A stretch of DNA of 64,000 nt from Dactylis glomerata (taxonomy: Eukaryota > Streptophyta > Magnoliopsida > Poales > Poaceae). Location: the NCBI GenBank assembly GCA_007115705.1, contig QXEO01001034.1, forward strand, positions 1,364,001-1,428,000, written 5' to 3'. A program made the position numbers and the translations under genes. The stretch's first letter is position 1. Each line of letters opens with the position of its first letter. Shown one piece after another: positions 1-10,600 of the stretch. Below the pieces are notes generated by a model. It worked only from the letters and a program-made list of their open reading frames with translations, was not told the origin of the DNA and did not search any database.

Positions 1-2791
1 TGTAAAATGTATTCCCATTTATCTCATACCCTTGGAAAGTACATATAGTCGAAGATGGTGGCCTGGCCAAACAGTACAGCTGATCTCCAATGGTGTCGTC
101 ATTCATGAGATGTATCTGCAACCAACTACCGAAAGTCTTCTCGTGTTCCCCTTTAATCCAAGAGTCAGCCTTCCCCGAGTTTTCGGAGCGTAGAATATTC
201 TTGTGTCTCACGATATACGGAGCCACCACGGTGGAATTGTGTAGAACTGTGTAGTGTGCTTGCGAGAAAGAATGCCCGTCCATACATACTTTTGCTTTCC
301 TTCCTAGTGTGCCTTTTCCTGTCAGCCTACCCTCATACCGAGATTCAGGAACACCAATCGGCTTAAGGTCAGGAAGAAAGTCCACACAAAACTCAATGAA
401 CTCCTCTGTTCCATAGCCCTTGGAGATGCTTCCTTCTGGCCTAGCACGGTTACGAACATATTTCTTTAAGACTCCCATGAACCTCTCGAAGGGGAACATA
501 TTGTGTAGAAACACAGGACCGAGAATTCTAATCTCTTCGACTAGGTGAACTAGGAGGTGTGTCATTATATTGAAGAAGGATGGTGGGAACAGCAACTCAA
601 AGCTGACCAGACATTGGACCACATCAATCTGTAACCCTGATAGACTTTCTCGATCGATTACCTTCTGAGAAATTGCATTCAGGAATGCACATACCTTCAC
701 AATTGCCAGGCGAATATTTTCCGGTAGAATTCCCCTCAATGCAACCGGAAGCAATTGCGTCATAAGAACGTGGCAGTCATGAGACTTTAGGTTTTGGAAT
801 TTTTTGTCTTTCATATTTACGATTCCCTTTATATTCGACGAGAAGCCAGTCGGGACCTTGATACTGAAAAGGACTTCAAAGAAGATTTCCTTCTCTTCCT
901 TAGTAAGAGCGTAGCTGGCACGCCCTTGAAACTGCCCTGGATGCATACCATCTCTTCCTTTATGACGTTCCTGGTCCTCCCGTGCTTCCGGTGTATCTTT
1001 TGACTTCCCATACAAGCCCAGGAAACCTAGAATATTCACGCAGAGATTCTTCGTCAGGTGCATCACGTCGATTGCGGAGCGGACCTCATGGACTTCCCAA
1101 TAGGGTAGCTCCCAAAATATAGATTTCTTCTTCCACATGGGTACGCGCTTATCAGGGCCGTTAGGAACAGGTTGGCTGCCAGGACCCTTTCCAAAGATTA
1201 CTTTTAAATCTTTGACCATATCAAATACTTCAGCACCAGTACGGATGATAGGCTTCCCCCGGGGTTCTGCCTTGCCATTGAAATGCTTGCCTTTTTTCTT
1301 TAAGGGATGCTTGGGCGGAAGAAAACGACGATTGTACGGGTACACATTCTTCCTACATTTGTCCAGATATATACTTTCTGTCTGATCTAAACAGTGCGTG
1401 CATGCATTGTATCCCTTATTTGACTGTCCTGAAATGCTACTAAGAGCAGGCCAATCATTGATGGTTACGAAAAGCAACGCTCGAAGGTCAAATTCCTCTT
1501 TTTTGTGCTCGTCCCACACACGTACACCTGGTTCGGCCCACAGCTGTAAAAGTTCATCAACTAATGGCCTTAGGTACACATCAATGTCGTTGCCGGGTTG
1601 CTTTGGACCTTGGATAAGCACTGGCATCATAATGAACTTCCGCTTCATGCACAACCAAGGAGGAAGGTTGTAGATACATAGAGTAACGGGCCAGGTGCTG
1701 TGACTGCAACTCTGCTCCCCAAAAGGATTCATGCCATCTGTACTCAGACCAAACCATAAGTTCCTTGCGTCACCTGCAAATCTCGGGAACTCTCTCTCGA
1801 TTTTTCTCCACTGCCGACCATCAGCGGGGTGCCTCAACTTATCGTCTTTCATACGATCTTCCATATGCCATCGCAACAACTTCGCATGATCTTTATTTCT
1901 GAACAGACGTTTCAACCGTGGTATTATAGGAGCATACCACATCACCTTGGCAGGAACCCTCTTCCTGGGTGGCTCGCCCTCAATCTCACCAGGGTCATCT
2001 TTTCTGATCTTATACCGCAATGCAGTGCATACCGGGCATTTATCCATATTCTCATACTTCTCACCGCGGTAGAGGATGCAGTCATTAGGGCATGCATGTA
2101 TCTTCTGTACGTCTAATCCTAGAGGGCAGACAAGCTTCTTTGCTTCGTACGTGCTGGCGGGCAATTCGTTCTTTCTTGGAAGCATCTTCTTCATCAGTAC
2201 CAGCAACTTTTCGAATGACGAGTCAGTCACACCGGTCTCTGCCTTCCACTTCAGCAATTCCAGTGTGCTACCCAGCTTCTTCTGGCCATCTTCACAAGTT
2301 GGGTACAACAATTTGTTGTGGTCCTGTAACATCTGCTCGAACTGCAACCTCTCCTTTTCTGTGTCGCAGCCTCGCCATGCTTCAGAAATGACCCGGCCAA
2401 GATCATCAGCGGGCTCATCTGGTTCCCGTTCTGCACCCTGATCTTCTTCTTCATTGTCTTCCATTGCGGTATCAGCATACTCAGGGAACATAGATCGGTA
2501 GTTGTCATCATCGTTCTCTTCTTCTTCATCGCCGTCTTCCATCATAACCCCTCTTTCTCCATGCTTGGTCCAAACATTATAGCCCGACATAAAACCGGAC
2601 CGAAGCAGGTGGCTCTGAATGACTCTTGAGGAAGTGTAATCCTTCTCATTCCGATATTCAACACATGGACAAAACATATAGCCACCACCATGCTTGTTCG
2701 CATCGGCCGCATCTCGAAAAGAATGCACGCCTTCTCTGTAAGCGGCGGTGCGTCGATCACCGTACATCCATGGATGGCTCATCTGCGTCAT
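1..2791 (-). CDS. CACTA transposase (TNP2-like), 5' 930 codons, open to window edge
   Basis: I translated the minus strand by hand from the ATG at 2791-2789 to position 1 and found no stop codon. An in-frame TGA lies 8 codons upstream, so this is the first Met of the frame. Residues about 8-80 match the Transpos_assoc N-terminal domain (WMYGDRRT, FCPCVEYRNEK, HLLRSGFM). Residues about 84-135 are strongly acidic. Residues about 240-510 match Transposase_21 (CPNDCILYRGE, CPVC, RHPADGRQWR, STDGMNPFG, WPVTLCIYNLPPW). Residues about 565-790 contain MHLTKNLCVNILGFLG and the DUF4218-like LLPVALRGILPENIRLA and FERFMGVLKKYVRNRARPEG. The protein cuts and joins CACTA ends. The 3' part lies outside the window. 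Absence of stops or introns over 930 codons suggests a recent, possibly functional copy. Confidence 0.92.
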   Translation of the reverse strand, partial: MTQMSHPWMYGDRRTAAYREGVHSFRDAADANKHGGGYMFCPCVEYRNEKDYTSSRVIQSHLLRSGFMSGYNVWTKHGERGVMMEDGDEEEENDDDNYRSMFPEYADTAMEDNEEEDQGAEREPDEPADDLGRVISEAWRGCDTEKERLQFEQMLQDHNKLLYPTCEDGQKKLGSTLELLKWKAETGVTDSSFEKLLVLMKKMLPRKNELPASTYEAKKLVCPLGLDVQKIHACPNDCILYRGEKYENMDKCPVCTALRYKIRKDDPGEIEGEPPRKRVPAKVMWYAPIIPRLKRLFRNKDHAKLLRWHMEDRMKDDKLRHPADGRQWRKIEREFPRFAGDARNLWFGLSTDGMNPFGEQSCSHSTWPVTLCIYNLPPWLCMKRKFIMMPVLIQGPKQPGNDIDVYLRPLVDELLQLWAEPGVRVWDEHKKEEFDLRALLFVTINDWPALSSISGQSNKGYNACTHCLDQTESIYLDKCRKNVYPYNRRFLPPKHPLKKKGKHFNGKAEPRGKPIIRTGAEVFDMVKDLKVIFGKGPGSQPVPNGPDKRVPMWKKKSIFWELPYWEVHEVRSAIDVMHLTKNLCVNILGFLGLYGKSKDTPEAREDQERHKGRDGMHPGQFQGRASYALTKEEKEIFFEVLFSIKVPTGFSSNIKGIVNMKDKKFQNLKSHDCHVLMTQLLPVALRGILPENIRLAIVKVCAFLNAISQKVIDRESLSGLQIDVVQCLVSFELLFPPSFFNIMTHLLVHLVEEIRILGPVFLHNMFPFERFMGVLKKYVRNRARPEGSISKGYGTEEFIEFCVDFLPDLKPIGVPESRYEGRLTGKGTLGRKAKVCMDGHSFSQAHYTVLHNSTVVAPYIVRHKNILRSENSGKADSWIKGEHEKTFGSWLQIHLMNDDTIGDQLYCLARPPSSTICTFQGYEINGNTFY

Positions 2792-3080
2792 GCAACAGTA
2801 TATCAAACACAATCACGATCCTAAAAATTAGTACCGCATGGTCTAAACGAGGAAATATAGTTGCTAACCTTTTAGAATAAGTGGAAATAAAGAGGAAGAG
2901 GCTTAAGCGTGGCTCGGGCACCTCATATCGTAGTTGTGTTCGGTGAACCGAAGCGGCATCGCTCTAACACACATTTCAACAAACACCTCTAGTGCATCCA
3001 AGCAAAAAGGAGAGCTAGCACACACCCACACTCTTTCATCCAAAAAATGCAAGGAAGAGGGGAGAGAGGGGCTGCAGCCA

Positions 3081-3088
3081 TATATATA
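3081..3088 (-). promoter_or_regulatory. TATA box candidate for the transposase
   Basis: TATATATA sits about 290 bases upstream of the transposase ATG, between it and the subterminal hairpins, in the position expected of a CACTA promoter. Start-site data are lacking. Confidence 0.45.
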
Positions 3089-3097
3089 GGCAGAGGA

Positions 3098-3306
3098 CTT
3101 TAGTCCCGGTTTGAGACACAAACCGGGACTAAAGGGTGCGCACATGCGGGCCGCTCAGCGCATGGCCCTTTAGTCCCGGTTTGTGTCTCAAACCGGGACT
3201 AAAGGCACGTTACGGGCCGGGACCAAAGCCTCCCGGGCGTCCAGACTATTTTGGGGCGACGTGGCCGGGCCTTTAGTCCCGGCCCAGATGGAGGCCGGGA
3301 CTAAAG
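3098..3306. repeat. CACTA subterminal inverted repeats (three hairpins)
   Basis: Three palindromes built from CTTTAGTCCCGG and its complement lie at 3098-3134, 3168-3204 and 3271-3306. The first two have 3-nt to 5-nt loops and arms continuing into GTTTG. The third has a different spacer. Such repeated motifs are the transposase-binding subterminal region in En/Spm elements. Confidence 0.85.
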
Positions 3307-3338
3307 GGTCCAGGCCAAAGGCCCTTTTTTCACTAGTG

Positions 3339-4637
3339 AAAAGGGGCTACCGCATGCTATTGAAGGCCTTAAAAACCCAATCTGTACTAACGATATGTGC
3401 CCGAGCTCTCATTGGAATTTCGCATGTGATAATTACTAAGGTTGATGTTCCACTTTTCCTAAATAATTCAAATAGCATATTTACAAAGGTGTATGAGGAG
3501 CGCATGTGTTTTATTCAGGGGTAGTTGCAGCCTTGAAGGAGCATCATTATACATCTACGCCATATATTTTACTAGTTTGGATTCATCAGAGAACTTAATG
3601 CGACCACGATCTGCATCCTAGACGTTGAATGCACTGACTGTGAGATTGCTTCTGTGTTGGACTTCCTGTGGCCGATTGGCACGGAGATCCTTTCCTCTAT
3701 TGTGTACTACAAAAAAAAATAGATTATCTATTTTTCTCCAATGATTGATTAATTCAGAAAAAATAGGTAGGGTCATAAGCTTAGTAGTTATAGTTTCTCG
3801 TAAACATATTACTAGTCTAAGTTACTTTTCACTATAACCAGCCTCCTAGGTTGCAACTCACGTTTGCAAACATGTGACTTGTCACTGGAGCACACATACA
3901 AAAACAGTTATGATTTTGTTTGGGATAAAATTGGAATATAAAGTACTCAAGTAGTGCTGCCCCACCGTCACTTGCGTAGCTGTAACGATCCGTTCAGATC
4001 AACCTTTTTGTCCCACCAGCAGCATGCAGAGGGCAGATCATAGTTACTATTCCACAACATATATAAAATTAGAAATAGGGTACTTCTCATTACACTTCAG
4101 GAGAGCTACTGATCTTTGCAGCAGATCGGCAACTGGAAAGGTTGAGATAACAATCAACGAGCAGGCGCTTTCGCATGATTGCAATTTAAAACGCTGAACT
4201 GCTGCCCACTTGAGTGCACTGTAATGCTAGCCACCATTACACATTTGTATACTGTCCAGATCTGATAGTTCTGCCAATAGAAAGCAGACAGATCCATTGA
4301 CACGTGAGGTCAGCAACTGAAATTGATTGATACAACAGAATGACAGATGTGTCAGTTAAAGCCAAGTACGTGCTTCTACATTTACAGTTCTCGTTAACAA
4401 ATGGGGAAAGTAAACTGTTCCCGTTGTCCAAGTAAGAACCTGTAATGGTTGCGAGTACGAAGAAAGTAACAGGTGTTTCTCGAGAAAAAATGGTGTCCAA
4501 ATATCGGACAGGATGAAGCACTGTACATTACGGAACAGACTGTACACTGTAGCTTGTTGATGACAGAGATATACAAACAGTTTTCTGTTCAATACATGGC
4601 AAGGGAAGAAAAGGAAAACAGGAAAGCCGACATGATA
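3339..4637. other. Intergenic, downstream of NPF gene A
   Basis: No gene was recognised. The right half should hold the 3' untranslated region of the minus-strand transporter gene. Reading frames here, including a plus-strand one at 4473-5027, are antisense or chance frames without a recognisable family. Confidence 0.5.
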
Positions 4638-7600
4638 TTAAACTGCAGAAGCCTTCTTGCACTTGTATTGCTGTGCAAAAGAAATGAAAGCGAGAAAGTT
4701 CAGAGAGCTGAGGCCAGCTATGAGCCAGAAGAAGCGATCCAGATGGCCTTCATTCAGGTTGTCAGGGATCCACCCGATCTGACCCCCTTGCGTCGTAAAA
4801 TAAGACACCAGTGTCAATATGAACGAGCTGAGATAGCTTCCGAGAGACACGGTGACGAGGGCGAAAGCGGAGCACAGACTTCTCATGGAATCCGGAGACT
4901 GGTTGTAGAAGAACTCGGCTTGCCCGATGGACGTGAACACCTCACCGATGCCGATCAGCAGGTACTGAGGCGCTTGCCAAAGAATGCTCATGGGTACATG
5001 CACCTTCTGATGGCTCAGACCCTCTAATCTTGCGTTCTCCAGACGCTTGATCTCGACCAATGCTGCAACCACCACTGCGATGGTGGACACCAACAGACCT
5101 ATTCCCATGCGCTGAAGCTCTGAGAAGCCCCTCTCCTTACCCGTCAATCTCCGGGCTATCGGCACGATGAATCTCTCATAGATAGGGACCCAAACAACAA
5201 TGCTGATTACGTCCAATGATGAGAGGGTGGCTGGTGGGATTTTAAAAGATCCAACTTGGTTGTTGAGGACCATTCCTTGCTCTATAAACATTGATGAATT
5301 TTGGGCACACACTGTGAAGAACACGATGCCTGTTGCCCAGATTGGAAACATCCTCATCAATATTTTAAGCTCTTCAATCTGTGTGACAGTGCAGAGCCTC
5401 CAAGGATTATGAAGACCACCATGTTCATTCAATATAATGACTGCAGATTTGTCAAGGAAACTGTAGAGGAAATATAATGGATCTGGTCAGATGGTATGTA
5501 AGTCTTTGCATAGTACTCACGTCTCGCGTAAGATTTACCTCTCATGATTCTGAAAATGGGTTGCTGTGTCCAGGAAGTCCCAAGACACAAGCTTGCAAGC
5601 ATGTGAATGTCAGACCAATCGAATAGCATACTATGCAAATCCGTGTTAACACTGTATTTACCTCTGTTCTAAAACAAGATGGTGTACTAGGAAGTGTGTG
5701 ATTGAACTTTTCTAAATTGAACTATTTGATCATAATTTGTCATGGAGATTAATTCATTATCTTGTAACTTTATTTTAACTAACATATCCAAATTAAAAAT
5801 AACGGTCCAAGTTGCATCTAAAAGAGCGCCCATGTGTAAAACATCATGTATTTTTTTAATAGAGGGATTAAACCTTTTAATTCTTTTCTTGAACCTTTGA
5901 TATTTCAAAACAGCAAGCTGAACTACATTAACTGAACGATTTCTCCCATTAGTTTGGTAAAAGTACCTGAAGTCACTGCTGTGCTCCAGCTTGCGGCTCC
6001 CCTCAATACTTGACGTCTTACCGTGACACTCATAGAGAAGAGAACTGTCAACTGGCAAATCCACATTTCGCTTGCGAATGGCTGCAACAACTACCTGGCA
6101 TGCTCTTGTAAGTGGGCTTCCTCCTGGTATCTGATATCTATATACGTCTGAACCTAGAAAAAAGCTTCCGATAGCTAAGGCAATAAATAAAGTAGGGATT
6201 GCAAATCCAATGCCATATCCACATTTTTGTTGCACCCAAATAAGGACAGTGCCAGATAGCAGTGAACCAATATTTATGGAGAAATAAAACCAATTGAAGA
6301 AAGCGCCTTTCTTTGTTCTCTCAACTGGATCAGTATCATCAAATTGATCAGCACCAAAGGATGAAACACACGGCTTGATACCTCCAGCCCCTAAAGCAAT
6401 CATATACAGTCCAATGAAGTATATCAGATACTGTGGTAAGGCTGGTTGGGGACAAAAGGACCCAATACATTGAGGGGGCTGGAGAGAAGGAACTGATGCA
6501 GATAGTGTCAAAGCCGCCATCCCCTTCAAATAGATGCATGTTGAGGAGCTATTAGTACAAAATAACAGCAGGAATAAGTGCATCAGTGGGATGTAGGATT
6601 CACAAATAGGACAACTGGAAAAAGTGGGTTTGCAAATGATGTAATCCAAACAGGTTAGTATATATGGTTGAACTACTACTGTGCATGTGATTATAATGTT
6701 GGTTATGTGATAAGCTATATAGGCCCGATTCACCCTGTCTAATAGTTAACCTCTCCACGAAGAAATACCAATGGGAGCAGCACCATAATGTATAATTTGG
6801 CATTTAAAATATGTGCAAAGTATTAAACACTAATACACAAGCCATCCAAGTGAACATGAGACAAACCTATCTGATATGTCTCTCAGTATGAATTTCTGGA
6901 GGTACATGTGTATTTGACAAGTGGAAACTTACAAGAAAGTAAATAGTTGAGAACACAGCAATCGTGCGGTACTTTCCCCAGTATGAATCTGCTAAGGTTG
7001 CTCCAATAAGTGGTGTGAGATAACATGTTCCTTGCCAGGTAGTAAAGTTTCTCGCTGCAGAGACATTGCCTTCATGCAGTCTTGTTGAAAGGTAAGTAAC
7101 CAAACTTTTTGAGATGCCATAGTAGGCTAAGCGCTCACACACTTCAGTTCCTATCATGTAAGAAAAGATAATCACTGGTTGAATTTAACATTAGAAAAAG
7201 GGGTATAACAGGAATATGTTTCTGGTATTCAGAAATAGTATACTTTTAGATATCAATGTTTCAGCAAAAGAAAGCAAATGGACTTAAAATTGACAAAGAA
7301 TTTACACTCAATCAGTTCCAAGCTTAAAACTTTGCAAGTCAGCTGATATGTTCTCAAAAAGTTATCACTCAGACACAATTAAATAAAAATAGTTTTCTTC
7401 CTTACAAAAATATGGTCACTTTGTTTCCCCAATGAAGAGTTTTGGTTAATTTACCAAGAATCGATGAGCATGCTCTCCAGTTGCCTGTATTATGCTTTAA
7501 AACAGGATGACCTCTGTAGTTGACTGACCGATCGCCTGTGTATTCACCAAAATTCTGCGAAGAAAGTGTTATTATTAGTTGATGTAGCAATCATTTGATG

Positions 7601-10600
7601 AGTAGGAGCTCTATAGCATGATCAAAATCAGAAAAAGAAGGGAATATACAACAGAAAACTGTTGAACAAAATAAAAAATATCACAAACTGATAGAAGCTG
7701 CAGCAAACCTAACAGTTGTGTTTATAGTATAGGGTTTTATGGTTTAGGGCTCGGGTTTAGGGATTGCCTCAGTAAATAACTAAATATGACAACTCGTACT
7801 TGGCACTAAAGGCAAAGAGTCTTGATTAAATCACCATGATTCAATGCAGGAAATATGGTCTGACCATTCTGAGAATGATCAGATATGTCGATCCATTCCC
7901 TACGAGCAACTGTAGGAGATCCCTTAAACTGCAATCTTTAAAAACACGGATAAAGGCCACTGAAAACACGTTTTAAGGTCAAAAAACTCGTCCGACAGAC
8001 CAGACACCAAAAATAGGCCCTCAAAATGCCCTGGCACACCAAATTGTTTTTCTTTTCCTTTTCCAATGCTCTTCTTCAACCTGAAGCCAAGCCCCGACCA
8101 TGCCGGGCCGCCTACCCGCGCCTCCCCCAGCCCACGCCATGGAACTCCGGCCATGGGGCTCGTGACGCCCCCAGCCCGTGCCGCGCCACCCCTGCCACGC
8201 CGCACCACCCATAGAGCTCCGGCCATGAGCTCGACATGGAGGTGTTCGTGTGCTTTAAATTCGCCAAAATTTTCAGCTAAATTCGTCGGAAATCAGCCCG
8301 AAACGAGCCTCTTTGTCGAAAGCGGACGGAATTTGAGGCACATTTGGGGTGGCCGGTGGAAGTTTGCCGGATTCCTGTGAGCTCCGCGGCGTTGACCGTT
8401 TTACAGTGCAGTCTCGGTGCCCTGCGAAAATTGCCTCCAAAACTGAGTATACAAGGTTCTCGGGAGTGAACCGCCGGTGCCCTTTAAAATGTTTACAGTT
8501 CAAACAAGCTTTTTATAGATTCTAAAATAGACCATTTTTCAACCAAAACTTAAAGGTCTGTTATTTTAAGGGTTTGACGATTTATAAGGGATCTCCTAGA
8601 GTTGCTCTCAAAGGCTAGAACTCATGGAGCACAAGATGAGAGGATATGAAAAACATATATCTCTCACGATGAATATAAGATGCTTACCTTGAAAGGCATT
8701 CATATGATCAACATTTGTTGTTTAGTCTTTAGACACAGTTACTTTTTATCATGTACTACCTCCGTTCTGAAATGTAAGCCTTTTTAGAAAGCTAAATTAC
8801 CTTTCTAAAAAGGCTTACATTTCGAAACGTGAGGTAATATAATTTATCAGAGGCTTTACATCTGGCTTTAGATTATAAAGCCACACACTGGCCACAAAGA
8901 AACTGTGCCTACGTATTTTTGGGTATAGAAGGTTCCAAGCCTGAGTAAAGGAGGAGGGGAAATGTAAAAACTAGCCATTCCTATAGATATGAAACCCAAC
9001 AGAAATTTGTTGGGGCTTAACCCTCTCAGCGAGCGCCATATCAGAACTTAGGTGTGTTGTTAAGTGAGAAGGGCGGCCGCCGCCTGAGAGGAACGCTGCA
9101 TCTTTGCCTGGATGTAGTGGTAAGTGCGAAAGGGTCTTTGCATCTCACTCAAAGAATGTGAAGGGCATGGAAGCTAGCCAAGGCAAATAGGTTTGGGGTG
9201 GGTAGTTGGAATGTAGGATCCTTGACGGGGAAGCTATAGGAGTTTGTCAACGTTGCAATTAGGAGGTGTGTAAATATTCTTTGTGCTCAGGGTGGGTCAA
9301 AAGGCGAGGGGAAGTCGAGAATACCATTTCAGAACTTTAATATTAACGGCCACCACATAGTAGGAATGGCGTATGCGTCCTAATAGATAAGAACCTCAAC
9401 AATTTAGCAGTCGACTTCCCGATATAGGAGGATAGCTAGATAGGTTCATCCTAGTCAACCTAGTTTTTGGAGATCTTTTTCTCAACGTTACTAGTGTTTA
9501 TGCTTCACACGTTGGGCTCGACATGAGGGCTAGGAGGCAGTTTTGGCAAGGCTTGGAGAACATGTTTAGAAGTGTACCAACAACGAGCTCTTCATAGGAG
9601 ATCTCAATGTCCATGTGGTAAAACTAACATAGGGTTGAGGGGGTACATGGGGGGCTTTTGGTATGGCGACATAAACCAGAAGGATAAGGACATCCTAGAC
9701 TTTGGAGTAGCCTACAACATGTCGGTATCTAACACCTTCTTTTGGAAGAGACAATCTCATGCAGTGATCTCTAATAGTGACCAACACTCTAGCCAGATTA
9801 ATTTTGTGCTCACTACAAGAATGGATAGGAAGGCTTGTTTGGATTGAAGGTAATCTCTGGGAAGTGTGTTGGCCGAATTCCGCTTCCACACACGTGTTTT
9901 GCAGGACAAAGGTGACAACATCACAAGAACAAAGTGGTGGAAGCTCAAAGGGGAAGCGCAACAAACCTCTAAGGAAAAGATGATCAAGGAAGGACCATGG
10001 ACGAAGAGGGAGATGCAGATAGCATGTGGGTGATGGCAACGTGCATTCAGAAGGTAGCTAGGGAGGGGCTTGGGTGAAAAGGGGCAAGAAACATGAAGCT
10101 AAAGACACATGGTGGTGGAATAAAGATGTCCAAAAGGCTATCAAGGAGAAGGAGTGCTACAAGAGTTGGCACCATGATAGAAGCACAAACAACATGAAGT
10201 ACGAGGTCAAGAAAAATGCAAGGCGAACCGTGAGTGAAGCAAGGGGCGGACCAATGATGAGAAATATGAGAGACTAGGCACAAAGGAAGCGAAAAACACA
10301 TCGACAAGATGGAGAAACTTTGTGAGAGGAAGATAAGGGACCTTGACCAAGTTAAACGCATTAAGGACGAGGCTAATCGTCTTCCAGTGAAATATGAAGA
10401 GATCAAAAATAGATGCAGAGATTATTTTGACGGGTTATTCAGTAGTGGAAACTAGAAAAATACCCCGCGCTTTGCAGCGGGATTCTCTTTAAAAATTTAC
10501 TATGTATAAGACACATAAAATTTGAAATTTTCTATTAAAATCATTAAAATTAATCTGAAGATTCAATTGGTCACAATATTCAAGGGCTAAATTTAATCAA

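Larger units (their letters stand above)
1..3338 (-). mobile_element. CACTA (En/Spm-type) DNA transposon, right terminus; left part outside window
   Basis: The right end is the motif cactagtg at 3331-3338, preceded by a run of t and ggccc, so on the minus strand the element begins CACTAGTGAAAAAAGGGCC, a typical Triticeae CACTA terminus. Just inside are three TTTAGTCCCGG hairpins (3098-3306), the usual subterminal repeats, and then a minus-strand transposase frame that runs off the left edge. The terminal octamer is itself palindromic. The other end and the 3-bp target duplication lie outside the window, so intactness of the whole element cannot be judged. Confidence 0.93.

Noticed and set aside
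829..1011. Minus-strand 60-codon frame in the CACTA region
   Set aside because: It is in a different frame from the continuous transposase frame that spans the whole 1-2791 interval.
4473..5027. Plus-strand 184-codon frame
   Set aside because: Antisense to the last exon of NPF gene A; composition follows the gene on the other strand and no family was recognised.
9572..10406. Short frames treated as separate genes
   Set aside because: They are pieces of the decayed RTE LINE, whose endonuclease and linker motifs run through all frames here.
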